NCBI GenBank assembly: GCA_030737835.1
Contig: CM060853.1
Span: 7,320,133-7,384,132 of the forward strand
Length of the DNA stretch: 64,000 nt
Source: Acorus gramineus
Taxonomy: Eukaryota; Streptophyta; Magnoliopsida; Acorales; Acoraceae
Direction: 5' to 3'
In this document: piece after piece, positions 53,901 to 63,890 of the stretch
How the letters are laid out: each line of letters starts with the position of its first letter
Position numbering within the stretch: position 1 is the first letter of the stretch
Translations under genes and position numbers: made by a program
The notes under the pieces: model-generated
Told to the model about the DNA's origin: nothing
What the model saw: the letters and a program-made list of their open reading frames with translations, nothing else
Databases searched by the model: none

Positions 53901-56495
53901 CAAATGTCATTTAATCTAGGATTGGAATCTAAATAACTATGCTCCAATCTATGTTCCAAAGAATGAATCAGATCATAAAATCAATGGGGGTATTAACTCA
54001 AATGGATTCAGCTGAAAACTGTAAAATTGTAAGTTATAACAAGTGCTTGTGAAATTTTGGGCGAGATCAAAACATCTTGGAGATTGCTAAACATGACTAA
54101 ATTTGTCATTTATCATATTTTGATATTTTATGTAGAATTTGTATTATTTTTGCTGTACATCAGTTTGAATACTCCTTTTCTTGCCAATGTGAATTGCATT
54201 GCCCTATATTATCCAATTGTTTTATCAAAATAGTATAATTGGTCCACAAAGTCAAATGAAGTTTAGATTTATTTCAAACATGGATTGTTGTATGTGCTAA
54301 ATGGATCAAATTGAAGGCTTTTTTGTGATATTTAAGTGGTGGGACTAAACCTAGGACCTCATGGTTGCAATTTGTGTTAACCAATGAGCTAACCTCTCCA
54401 ATTGTAGTTATTTCATAACCATATGCATGTAGTCTAACATGTACAACATTCAATGTATGACGTGTTGCATGTAGTCTAACATGTACAACAGATTGATATA
54501 TTTGGTTTCCCATTCTAAGGTTTCCTATCAACTTGACAAAAGCTTACACAAGCCTTCAACTTGTCACAACCCTGTGCTTTATCTTGGTTTAAACCAGAGA
54601 TATCTGGATGAGAGAAAATGGTGATACGTGAGGAACTAATGATCATATATTCAAGCATTACACTGAAAGTTTAAAGTGGTGCTTTGTTTACTTCTCCTGA
54701 AAAAATTTGCCATTTTCATTTGTTGTTTTTAAAGGTCCATGAAGAGCTAGACAACTCTATTTTGCTAGCATTAATGAAATTTTCACAAGTTAGCATGTTG
54801 ATTTTATTTTATTATGTTTTTGTTGTCTCTCTTGTCAACCTTCAGAGGCTATCAGAGACCGATGCAAGCTGTCCCAGGAGATTGTGGTTATTACTTGCAT
54901 GCGCATCAACTAGTTCTTTGTCACCCAACAACTAATCAGGTTAATGTAGTCTTTGTTTTGATTTGAAATTTCTAGCAAAAATGATGTTAAATGATTTTTT
55001 TTTTTTTTGGTGGGGGTGGGGGGAGGGGTGATAAGTGAAATGTGACACAACATCTTGTCATCACTGAGTATGGAATAGCTAGGGAATCTGAGGCTAGAGT
55101 GGAGTCATTTGGGGAGGGGGGTTTTTTCTGTAGAACACTAATAGCCATGCTGCATTTTTCTCTCTGAAGTAAAAAGAGTTTTCTCTCAAACTTGGCTAGT
55201 TTCAATCATCAACAGAGTTGGTCCTTTTGTCAAAATCCTATGTTAGGTTGACGAGTTACGAGTGAGGGATGGTTGTTACTCCTACAGAAAACACTGAGGA
55301 CTCGTGTGACATGGAGAGAAAAGTATCACCCATCAAAGGTAACTGAGTATGTGTTCTTTTGACCAATGTTGCTCGATCAAATTGGCATGGTCATCCTGAA
55401 AGCATGACATGCATCCATAAGAATGATGTCAAAGAGACGTTCAAAAAAGGAAATCGACAACGTTTGTGACGTGTACCTTGGGTCCCTCTTGTATCCAAGG
55501 GAATGGGGCTAAGGATGTGATTCCATGATGAGTTGAAGTTTTGATATGATGGTGGAAAAAATTATGTTCTTACAATTCTCGGAATCTATGATACATCTCA
55601 CATTTTGTCATTGATTGTGCAAGTGGTGTGAACATTGTCCTCAACCAGGGTTGATCATCCTACTGCTTCAAATAGTTTTAGAATTCGGTCCCTTCTTTGA
55701 ATCTCATATGCCAAAAGCACTTTCAAATGTATCTACGCTGTCCCGTACAATTTTATGCCAGTTAAGGTACTATGGAATTGCTATAAAAGCCGACAAAATG
55801 TTTGGACTTATTTTTTTACTATAATTCAGTGCTTTAATATCTTGCAACTTCCAACTTTTATGCTAAATCAACAGACATCACCTTATTTTTCTAAACCATC
55901 AGACCAGTGCTTTCATATAATACACACTCGGCTACATATCTTCATTGTTGTGTCAAAAGTCCAACAGTCCAAAAATGGGTGGGGTGAGGTGAGGTGAAGA
56001 CAGTTTAGTTCGACATTGTTATATGTTGGATATGCATCTATAACATGCGGACATGCCTTTCTGTCACACGTATATTGTCATGCACCTCTCGTTGCATTGA
56101 TGCACAGGCAAGCAAAATAATGGCTTCAGGTGTTAGGATATCATAGAGCAAGCAAAAGAATGATTTCAGATGTTAGAATAGCATATGCCCCAAGGTTCAC
56201 CTCCAATTTCCTCATCTCCATATTCAGTAGAGCAAATGCATGCACGTCCGTTTTCCTACTCATAACTGCTGACACAATCCAATTTGTTTACTAATAAAAA
56301 AAATGATATCTATTTTTTCTTCTAATGTCTTAGTTCCACCATGGTTGATGGTTCTGATGCTCTTCTTGGGTTTGTATAATCTTGAATATCTTAATCAATT
56401 GTTGGCATGGTCTTTTTTTTCAGCTAGTTGAAATTATTGCTCCTCTCCCGCATATCCTCCGAACGTCTGAAGAGAAAGAAAAATGCAGTTGTTGA
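32920..56495 (+). CDS. RNA pseudouridine synthase, RluA family, PUS5-like (14 exons)
   Basis: Predicted to isomerise uridine to pseudouridine in RNA. Exons: 32920-33013, 33103-33160, 33250-33277, 33383-33429, 36334-36424, 37209-37392, 39790-39877, 45065-45149, 46766-46841, 47085-47152, 49760-49829, 52397-52475, 54846-54939, 56424-56495. All have GT-AG borders and compatible phases, summing to 1134 nt (377 residues plus stop), near the usual ~390. An S4-like segment (IQRIQNGQIMVDGQV) is followed by motif I (LYEDHDMVALNKPSGL), motif II (HRLGRGTSG, residues 160-168) and motif III (SGRPHQIRIHL...GHPLLGDPLY). The Asp that normally follows HRL and attacks the substrate is Gly163 here. Start ATG chosen because it opens TAPYVFGVPWPDLNEG in frame. 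Introns 4, 6, 7, 10 and 11 carry transposons. An AATAAA lies at 56765. Confidence 0.9.
34030..35020 (+). mobile_element. Degenerate LINE (RT C-terminus and zf-RVT) in PUS5 intron 4
   Basis: Translated pieces include MALASLGKWVWRLL (about 34165-34215), which matches the end of the LINE reverse transcriptase region (consensus like LALLGKWLWR). Further on there is CELCGTVDETVQHLLRRC (about 34823-34877), a zinc-binding zf-RVT motif. Frames are interrupted by stops and shifts. It is a dead remnant in the same orientation as the host gene. Confidence 0.7.
35250..36010 (-). mobile_element. LINE fragment with zf-RVT domain in PUS5 intron 4
   Basis: On the minus strand the reading frame near 35995-35800 holds FSVRTLYRKINKS, the segment that precedes zf-RVT. 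After a frameshift around 35800-35830 comes MWLLSLGKVLTKVNCLKWAH and CTLCGVEDEDREHLFFRC (about 35700-35760), the zinc-binding motif. A further open stretch follows to 35264. It is opposite in orientation to, and distinct from, the LINE remnant just before it. Confidence 0.8.
38080..38460 (+). repeat. Decayed LTR, copy 1 (PUS5 intron 6)
   Basis: It shares an ordered set of phrases with 40680-41290 and 41920-42480: taaccat.g..gga, ttggtca.tgta, tcaacc/tcatca, then cctat(aaaag)g and gtttcattgagt. It ends just before tttggtacagag, a decayed primer-binding site. About 400 bp of related internal sequence follows. Confidence 0.6.
39190..39415 (+). repeat. Decayed LTR, copy 2 (PUS5 intron 6)
   Basis: A partial copy of the same family: ttggtcaatgtatccaatct, catcatccaaggaga, then tttataaaaggcatgaagg with the TATA-like word, and a gtaaagcaatgtaaaact tail. 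It lies 375 bases upstream of exon 7. Confidence 0.55.
40055..40425. mobile_element. 370-bp foldback MITE (PUS5 intron 7)
   Basis: The left arm (gaaatgctctccgacagacgc, then ttttgcggatgcc, gcatctacaaccttaaagag, gcgtcgataaagagagcata) is matched inverted by the right arm ending cggacgtccgcttaagagaa-like sequence. The arms meet near 40240. A (CA)n run sits just before the left end at about 40037. No coding capacity; target duplication not resolved. Confidence 0.7.
40540..41290 (+). repeat. Decayed LTR, copy 3, with short tandem repeats (PUS5 intron 7)
   Basis: Same family as the copies at 38080 and 41920. It has cctataaaaggcctcatgatg (TATA-like), then gtttcattgagtgcc, and is followed at 41291 by tggtatcaaatcc, close to the initiator Met-tRNA primer site TGGTATCAGAGC. 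Three imperfect ~35-bp repeats of gaccttgaag.atggttgtctct lie at 40550-40660. Boundary on the left is approximate. Confidence 0.6.
41490..41620 (+). repeat. Short tandem duplication
   Basis: The phrase gtagatgtctttaattcaag ... gggactactttgag is repeated as gttagatgtcctcaattcaag ... aggactactttgag about 70 bases later, within decayed retroelement sequence. Confidence 0.65.
41920..42480 (+). repeat. Decayed LTR, copy 4 (PUS5 intron 7)
   Basis: It matches 40680-41240 in order: gtaccttcagtaaggac, aaaccatggagccgtc, gaatttcaaatttgaagttt, gaagactcaa.c..atgg, ttggtcaatatg, cctataaaaggtttcatag and gtaaagctttgtgaatc. It ends in divergent sequence without a clear primer site. Confidence 0.6.
42490..44139. 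other. PUS5 intron 7, unclassified sequence
   Basis: No coding or clear transposon signature. A stretch at about 43870-43990 (ggcctaaattttgtaaaattgagg ... ggaatgcc) resembles a reversed LINE 3' tail next to an A/T-rich run, but I could not define its ends. Confidence 0.35.
44156..44422 (-). mobile_element. 5'-truncated LINE, 267 bp, with 16-bp target duplication (PUS5 intron 7)
   Basis: It is flanked by the perfect direct repeat gaggccattgatttct (44140-44155 and 44423-44438). The poly-T run next to the left repeat shows a minus-strand insertion by target-primed reverse transcription. Its complement near the tail reads ttgtaattcccattgggct and tttctctttaatatatta, similar in style to the LINE tail at 18.9 kb. 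Confidence 0.85.
48160..48758 (-). pseudogene. hAT transposase remnant (PUS5 intron 10)
   Basis: On the minus strand, 48758-48543 reads MDITIKLDIVKTIIKKI...LNEMYKKYE, like the part of hAT transposases before the dimerisation domain. After a gap, 48381-48160 reads MQWWKAHEMIFFVLSIMARY, the start of the hAT C-terminal dimerisation domain, then jumps to SLEVLMWAKNWSDADEREQE, its usual end. The intervening ASESAFS-type core is missing, so this is an internally deleted, dead copy. No terminal inverted repeats identified. Confidence 0.7.
49878..51193. mobile_element. Foldback MULE, 1316 bp, with 9-bp target duplication (PUS5 intron 11)
   Basis: It begins ggccttttttccaaaataat and ends with the inverse (one mismatch in the first 22 bases). 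The perfect direct repeat ctttgtatt flanks it at 49869-49877 and 51194-51202. Inverted arms of roughly 470-500 bp can be followed inward (for example ttagttggagagaga near 50330 and tctctccaactaatt near 50695). The arms carry many cgccaac.t.gttggc words. Nine-base duplication and long TIRs place it with Mutator-like elements; there is no transposase. Confidence 0.88.
51203..52030. other. Probable retroelement-derived sequence in PUS5 intron 11
   Basis: It starts gatgtagacctagaggggag right after the MULE target duplication. It contains a duplicated ~60-bp block (ggacctgggtcatcccacttcac...ttaagtccaataatgaact near 51700 and ggaccttggtcatcccacttcac...tgaagtccaatagtgaact near 51920). This looks like an LTR or other repetitive element, but ends were not identified. 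Confidence 0.4.
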
Positions 56496-57860
56496 GGTGT
56501 TGGCGTAAAGTAGCAATGCTGATAAATTATTGATTAGAAGATAATCTGATGGGCTACTGCAATTTTTCGAGATGTTGGTGTAAAATAGCAACGTTGATGC
56601 CACCAATGCATCCAAAAAAAAAAAAAATGTTGATGCCACCAAGGAATTATTGATTGGAAGAAAAAATGAAGGGTTCTTAAAAAAATTGCACCGAGAACGT
56701 AGAGTAGCGGAAGGATATGAAGAAATGTCATCATTTATTAATGTAGAGGTGCCTAGATAAGTTAAATAAATATGATAAATGTCAAAATTTATGTTCTGCT
56801 ATATTATGGTGCGATACAATCTGAAATAGTTGGACATCTACAGAAATGATACGGATCTTTTGGTGCCAGCAAGCATCTTCCATTTCTCATCATTTTCAGA
56901 AACTCTTGCTTTTATGTGGACTTAAGAACTCTTGCTTGTATTTTTATTTTTATTTTACTTGTTTGGGAAAGAAGTCTCCCATCCTGTGAAACACCTGGAT
57001 GAAACCCATAAAAATACAGTGTTGTTGAAGGTTTTGTGCACCCCTCGATGATTTGGTGAGCCTGTCAACTTTCTGTTGTTTTTCGTACCAGGTGTTTTGT
57101 TATTATTAGTATGTATTTGGTTTTATTTATAATTATGACTTATGTTTATATGGGACGGTGATTGTGTATTCTTTTGAGGGCCACTGTTACCTATTCCATG
57201 GCATTGTATTATTCATTTATATATATATATATATTCTTTCGCTGTTATCTATTGTGTTTCAGTCATTTATTCTTTGTGATTTATTCTGATTATAATATAT
57301 TCGGTATCGTCCATGTACAACAATGGTATAGCAGTTACATTTGGTCTATGTCTTAGGGACGGCCACTCCTGGGGCGTGACAAAGATTGTATGGGAGTTAC
57401 ATTTTGCCTATACTGTAAGACTTAAAGATGTACAAAAAAGAGCAGCCCAACTCCCTATTTACAAAATCTATACATTGTTTAATACTGGACCCAAAGGACT
57501 TAGGGTGGGTCTAATTGCACCTTTATTTTTATCTCACGCACTCATGTCTTTCTACACCCCACCCAAATAAATTGGGTGTTTTAAACACTCCAAGTAAATG
57601 GATATTACAAAAGAGGAGGAAGAAGAGGGTGGGGTTGGGGCGGAAGGTGGGTTCGGGGCAGGTGAGGAAGAGTGCCTCCGAGAAGATACGCCGACAATGC
57701 TTAGCATCCTCAAAGGTCCAAGATGGCGGAGAGGCGGTGCTATGTACACATTGACATCGTAAGTGTTGACTGTTTGTTTCACATTTAGTGGACATTCCCT
57801 GTGTCGATCCTTTCAGAAAAATCATTTACATTTAGTAGATAGTACCCCGTCGACCGATGG
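56496..57860. other. Intergenic DNA with a gypsy LTR remnant
   Basis: At 57352-57381 the sequence reads tagggacggcc then ggggcgtgaca, matching the end of the 19-30 kb element's LTR (ggggacggccgccctgggcgtgaca), and is followed by a degraded primer-site-like stretch. So a solo or truncated LTR of a related family ends at about 57381; its start is not defined. No gene seen. Confidence 0.45.
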
Positions 57861-57862
57861 TT

Positions 57863-58110
57863 TGTTTACAATATAAAATTTAGTCGACATCAGTACTATT
57901 TAACCCATTTTCAAAAGCTACGGGTTTTTCTCCTGTTTCCTTTGCCCGACGTCATGTCTACGATATAAGATATGGTCGACATCGGTACTATCTACCCGGT
58001 TTAAAAAATTAATGGGTTTTTCTAATGTTTTCTTTATCCGATGATGTGTCTACGATATAAGATTTGGTCGACATCATTACTGTCTAACTTGTTTCCATAA
58101 ACTAAAGTCA
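57863..58110 (+). repeat. 92-bp tandem repeat, about 2.6 copies
   Basis: Units begin at 57863, 57955 and 58047. The core is tgtctacgatataagattt then ggtcgacatc..tacta and a gggtttttct block. Each unit has a gtcgac (SalI) site and differs from the next by a modest number of substitutions. Confidence 0.8.
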
Positions 58111-59030
58111 CAAAAATCATCATAACACCTACTATTAAAAAAAATTGATTACACCCAGGAAATTTCATAGCCTCCGAGTCCGCCGAGTCCACCACGACAA
58201 ACCCCCATTAGTTGTTTGTCTGCTCCTCGACAGTGTTTGTTTAATACAACCTTGATTGACATTTTACGAGTTAATCTGGAGCATTTTCGTAATCTTCCTC
58301 TTTGTGGATAATCTCATACAAACCGCCACTCACTCTTTCAGGTTTATGAAGTAACAAGTGCTGATTCATTAGTTATTATTATTATTTTTATTACCTGCCA
58401 ACAGTCTTCAGTCTTTATAACCTCCTTCTTTGCCTATACATATACATGCAACACTAAGATAGCATTTGGTAACGGGATTGTAAAACTGATTTTCTGCAAG
58501 CGCTGGGTTTAAAGCTTATTCTGCAAGAAGTTGCCTTTTCCTAGCTTTCTCCAATCGTAGCTTTTTGATATTATTTGTCTAAATTCTGTTTACAGGAAGC
58601 TGGAAGCTATTTGGTTGTACGATTGTAAAATCAGTTTTTTTCAAATACAAAAGCTGTCCAATCGCAGAACCACACGCCACCTTAGTGTTTCACATTTCAA
58701 CCATCACTGTCACACAGTGAATCTCGTATTTTCATTTACCCATCCTAGTGTGAATCAAAAGTTATATCACCTGTGAATAAGTTCCTAAGTGAAAATTCCA
58801 TCTCCAGTTTAATTATACATTGGGGGTTCCATCACCTGCCGCTGTACGTGTGTCTTCCACTGTCTATTCCCAACACAGACAAGTTCAATGTCTGACATTT
58901 GAAAGTTCTGTCGACATGTATTGTCTCGAACAACCTTCCAGTACCTCCATTTCTTCACTGTGCTGAGTTCGACAGACCAACCGTCGAGGATTCTGAAAAC
59001 ATTAGACGGTCGACAGGCCCAGAAAAACAT

Positions 59031-59435
59031 TTAACAAACTGTATATAGTTGGTGCTGTTTGTTATAGCTTCGAATTTTCTGCATAAGTTGATATAGCTGC
59101 GGTGGACCCTCCCTCGAATTATTAAGCAACTGAATTAAAGACTCTGAATCATAGCATACTTTGAATTGCTTAATTCCTTTATTCTGAGCTTGTTGAATCT
59201 CCAACAGGATTGCCTCAGGCTCCACCACCACCAAGTATTCTAGCTCATTTTGTGAGCTCTGTTGATGTTGTGTATTACCCCGTATCTCCATACCTTGCTT
59301 CCTCTTAATGGTTGCCCCTATCAGGCTGAGGTATAGGCCCCCAAATGATACTTGGCGGTTGGTGATTGGATCCAAGGAATTTAGCCCCCACAATATTCTT
59401 ATTAGAAGTGATGGATTAGAATTTAACATCATCAT
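59031..59435 (-). pseudogene. RNase H-like remnant of a LINE
   Basis: The minus-strand frame (134 codons) includes EPEAILLEIQQAQNKGIKQF then VCYDSESLIQLLNN. This matches the middle of the RNase H-like domain of plant non-LTR retrotransposons: an acidic residue and a helix, then a beta strand with (D/E)SDSL-type acidic residues. The first catalytic strand and the C-terminal end are not recognisable, so it is a fragment. Confidence 0.6.
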
Positions 59436-59510
59436 CTTATTTTAGTTTAGGATACTTTATTTATACAATTGAGTGAAAGATTGGTATAAATCCTACTTCG
59501 TCTCTCAATT

Positions 59511-59660
59511 TTTTTTTTTTTTTTTTATTGGTAATCAAAACTTTGTATTACTATACCTTTAAACTTTGTACATATTCACAGCCCTTTTATAAAAAACAAA
59601 TAAAGATAAAAAGAGCTTCAAAATGGGAATAAAGATAACAAGCTATCGACTACCCCCTTT
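59511..59660 (-). mobile_element. Short retroposon (truncated LINE or SINE) with 12-bp target duplication
   Basis: It is flanked by gtctctcaattt (starting at 59500 and at 59661), with a poly-T run immediately inside the left copy. So it was inserted on the minus strand by a poly-A primed mechanism. About 150 bp; no B-box seen, so a severely truncated LINE is more likely than a SINE. Confidence 0.75.
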
Positions 59661-59946
59661 GTCTCTCAATTTAACTAGTTAAACCACTTTTGAGGGATAA
59701 AAATGATATATATTCCTAACATCATTATAGCCAAATGATGTTAGAATAGCATTTCAACTTTATTCCATTGCAAGGGGCCCACATTTACCACAGGGTCCAA
59801 GTTCACATTTTCTGAGGGAATTAATAACCCAAAAACTAGTTTGAAAACATACCACAGATTATTTCTTGCTCTTGTGTATCATTTTTCTTTTTCTTAAATG
59901 CATCTTTTATGTTGGCAATAACATGGCTGCAAATATTCCAATAACG

Positions 59947-62900
59947 TCATTCAAGAAGCTTATTACATGTGCTCACACCAATTGCTGCAGCAAGGTGCCA
60001 AGCAGCATGGATAAATGGGGCTTCAGGGAAGCAATCATCAGCAATGAAAAGTACACCTCCCAACAGGGATGACATAGTATGCAAGTTGTGCGCCATTCTC
60101 AGCTCTGGCTTCATTGATGCTCTCTTTGCAAATGCTACCTAGAAAAGGGAAAATGATGAACAATGTCATTAAGTTGTTCAAATAGATGCAGGCAAGCCAC
60201 TAGAAAATATAGAACCAACCAAGTTAAACATGAAGCAACAGTTTATTTTCATTGATCAAACTTGAACATGGTACAGGGCTAAATTGATCGTAAATAATAA
60301 GCAATTCCTATCAGTACAATAGTAAAATCTAGCTTCCAAGAAAGATTTCATTCTAAAGGGAAAAAAAATTGATTAGTTAAAAGATTTCTAATGCTGCCCA
60401 GTTTATTTTCACATGCCTGGATGCATACGCAACATTAACTTGTAACATTGAAACATTATATCACAATGACAATTTTGATGGTATCTCAGCCCAACTTCAC
60501 TCCTCTGGCTCTTTTGCAGGCTAGAAATGACTGCACATTCAGAGGCGAGTATCCAAAAAGAACAATATCTTCACCAGGTGGAAAGAGAGAATTATTGCAA
60601 GGACAATCTCCATAAAGATTGTCATGAACTAAGGATCAAGGACTCTCATGCTCACTTCTCTATATCTTATACCAAATCAGCATTGAGGAGGAGGAGAAAA
60701 TTTTGGCTAATTTGAATTTAGCATCCCAAGTGTTTAGCTAGGGAATTTCTCAGGGATGCTCTCATATTATTAACCAGGTCCATCAGGTATCAAGGGGCTG
60801 GTTCTAAACTATGAAGAGGATTGTAGATGCTACTTGGACCTATTGAGCCAAATGACATTTGATATGCCAACCACATCAGAGTTTACACCATCTATCCAGG
60901 ATTAGATAGATCTGAAGGCCCCTTCATTGTGGGTTGAGGGTGGTTCCAGTCAGTAATCAAGTGGATGCATGAGCTAATCTCTTATGTGAAGCTAACATCA
61001 TTTTTCTCACACCACCAGCACAACTCTCCTTGGCTGGTGAGCTTGTAAAGGTTAGCACCTTTGGGGACCCTATGCAACTATGTGATATATAATGGGGATA
61101 TAAAACCAATATCATATTTTGTACATCTTTGGTTATTGAAACAAGTATGACAATCACTGATATAGTGATATATTGAAAATTGGAAATGCTTTTCTATAAA
61201 TCTATACTAATACCCTTGTAGATTGAACATAATATACCAAAACTTGTTTTGCCTGTAATTGTACATAAAAACACCTTGGAGAGTCAATAAGGAGTCCAAC
61301 AGCATGTACTGATATTGTGTTTTTTTTTTTTCCTTTTATTTTTATTTTTTGGTATTGTTAAGTTGAGGGGACCTCTTATTTCCCTGTTTTTGGGAAGTTT
61401 CTTTCATTGAATCATGGAAAATCCTTCTCAAAAAAAAAACAAAAAAACCTAGAAGAAGAAAGAAGAAAGAAAAAAGAAGCCAGTTTGTAAATTAAATGAA
61501 AGAACACTGCATAACTTTCTGCCACAACATCTGGAATGATAATTCTGCAATCAAAATATTCCTGGGAGGTACTGAATTGTCATTGGTTTCAAGTGATATT
61601 CTCATCTAGTAAATAACATTATGATCTGCCATTCGATGCTACTCGGGCCGAGTGGTCGAGGTCTTTTTGGGGGGCGAAAATCCCACTTAAAGTCAAGAGC
61701 TTCATGTGGTTGCTTCTCCAGGAGCGCGTGGTGACCAAGGTGTACCGTGCAAAGTGGCATGCGTCAGCGAGTGTGGCGTGCGCGCTTTGTAGCAGTGCAC
61801 CTGAAACTATCTTTCATTTGTTTTGTTGCTGTCCTTGGATCATTCACATATGGGTGATTGCAGAAAAACTTACCAACTTGAGGTTATGTTTTACTTCAAT
61901 GGAGGATTTCTGGACAGCAGCGTCGGAAATGCTGAAGAAGGGGGACACAAGCACGACAGGGAAGGTGATTTTATCTATTCTCCCTGCTTGTGTTTGGCCT
62001 ATTTAGCGAGCAAGGAATGCGGTAGTGTTCTCGGGCTCCCCTTTCTACTTCGACGCCATCTGGGAGATGGTTCGGGTCAGCATCTTGGAATGGGGTCAAG
62101 GGCTAGCAGGGGCTGCTAGCATTCGAGTGGGAGAGGATTCATTACAAGTGGCGTGAGGTCTTATTTGTGATTATTTTGGTCAGACCTTGGTAGAACTCTT
62201 TTCTACCATGTTGATTATTTTGGTCGGACCTTGGTAGAACTCTTTTCTACCATGTTTCGACGGTATTCGTTCGATTATGTCTGTTCTTTTCTATCCTGCT
62301 TTCTGTTTATGTCCCCTCTTCTTCTCACCACCAATTTAGACATCTTCTATTGTGTTTTCTAAACTGGAATAGATATCCCTACCGTTTGCCTCAAAAAAAA
62401 AAAAAAACATTATGATGACTAATACCAAAATCCATGTGAACTTGATTAAAAAGAGTATAAGCTCTTAAATTTTGAATAATTGCGGAGATTATAATAAGCC
62501 AATTATATAAAACTGAGAAACATCCAATATAGAATTTAAAGAGGGAAATCTACCACAGTTTGATGGCTTTTAATGTTTTCATGACAGCCAATTTCATTCA
62601 CAAAATACTGGATATGCATTTATCAATGTAAGATGTCAAGTGTGTAAAGCAGAATCACAAATTCTGTGTATTAGGAGATTGATATCCAGTAATGACATGT
62701 GTAATATGTAAAATATAGCTTAAACACATAAGAAAATACAATATCATTTTCTAAATAATAACCTACAGACCTATTAAATGGGGGATGTGAAACCAATCAA
62801 ACTTCCTATGCTCGAAAAAAGCAAAGTTCAAGTATAAATAATTAAGTGGTTATATCAATTTTGCTCACCTCCAGCATTCCGGTGTGGACTGCTGAAACCA

Positions 62901-63890
62901 TCAAAGGTTGAAATGGAAGAAAAAATGCAGAAGCTGCCATAAGAAGCCTTGGATTCTCATTCCTGAGTGCTCTTGAAAGACACTAAACAAAAACATTCCA
63001 GCAGAATAGTCGGACCAATGCCCAAAGGTGAGATATAAATGTTCATGCAGAAACCAATAAATGTCAATCATCATTTTTTGAAAAGAAATCTTGAAAAGGA
63101 GGAGACTAACAGTTTTCTACTATGTATTTTACACATTCCAAGTTATACAAAAGCACTCATAAGGGTTGAGAAGAGTTTAAATATCTAAACACATGGAGAA
63201 AACTTCTGGGATTGTTGAGAATCACATTCACTAGACACTGGTCCCTTCCCTAGAGCATAATTTTCTAGATCATTATTTCATTCAAAATGTGGATCAATGG
63301 GAAACTAAGAATATTATATAAAAATCACAAAAACAAAATAAAAAAATAAAAAAAACACATTTTATGCTAAAAATAATAAACTGACTTGAAGTCTCCTTCT
63401 GTAACTCTAGGGTGACAGGAAAGACAAACGAAGTAAAATTACACTATTGCAAGAGTAGTTCACTATTAAAATCAGTATTATGAGCCTGTGGAAAGCATAA
63501 TATGGGAGCCTCATTCCTAATCCCCGATCCGTTTTTCATCCAACATTTCAAACCACAACAAGAAGAGGCAACTTACAACTGTTGTTGTGGCTATCATTGT
63601 ATAGTCTGCCCATCTCAAGTACTTTCTAACCTCTCCCCTCGAAGAATGGTATAGACTTGAGGCAACACCAACTCCTATCAAGGAATTGGCATATATTTTA
63701 GCATTCAAATTTTTCCTGCACCCCCAAGTAAACATGCTGTCAGTGCTTGAACAGTTTATGCAAATATATTGTTGAAGTAATTTCACAATTTTTTTAGGAA
63801 GGAAAACTTACCGTGGTGCTTGGATCCCGAGAACAATGAAAGGTAGTGATGTTAGTACATTTGCAATTGTTTCCACAAGAGTTTGGTCAC
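59947..63890 (-). CDS. CREST-superfamily-like multi-pass membrane protein, C-terminal part
   Basis: Four exons on the minus strand: 63812-63890, 63577-63715, 62869-62982 and 59947-60138, with GT-AG borders and matching phases (the first junction rebuilds an Arg codon as CG/G). The gene continues beyond 64000, so the N-terminus is missing; about 174 codons are visible. Several segments are hydrophobic (TLVETIANVLTSLPFIVLG, ANSLIGVGVASSLYH, LLMAASAFFLPFQPLMVSAV, SSLLGGVLFIADD, AAWHLAAAIGV). Key residues fit CREST hydrolases (alkaline ceramidase, PAQR, Per1): S-x3-H in SSLYH, D in RWADYTMI, and H-x3-H in HAAWH near the C-terminus, preceded by a ceramidase-like FIADDCFPEAPFIH. A metal-dependent amide or lipid hydrolase role is inferred, not shown. 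Host of a LINE insertion in its last intron. Confidence 0.8.
61626..62405 (+). mobile_element. 5'-truncated LINE with zf-RVT and 11-bp target duplication
   Basis: The flanks are aacattatgat (61615-61625 and 62406-62416), the right copy following a poly-A run (about 62391-62405). Inside, a frame beginning near 61635 reads FWGAKIPLKVKSFMWLL and then CALCSSAPETIFHLFCCC, the LINE zf-RVT zinc motif. The 3' UTR contains a perfectly placed 44-bp tandem duplication (ttgattattttggtc.gacc at 62171 and 62212). It lies in the last intron of the CREST-like gene, in the opposite orientation to it. Confidence 0.88.

Noticed and set aside
58809..59030. Minus-strand frame after the RNase H remnant
   Set aside because: Could be LINE-derived but has no motif I can name; not supported as a gene.
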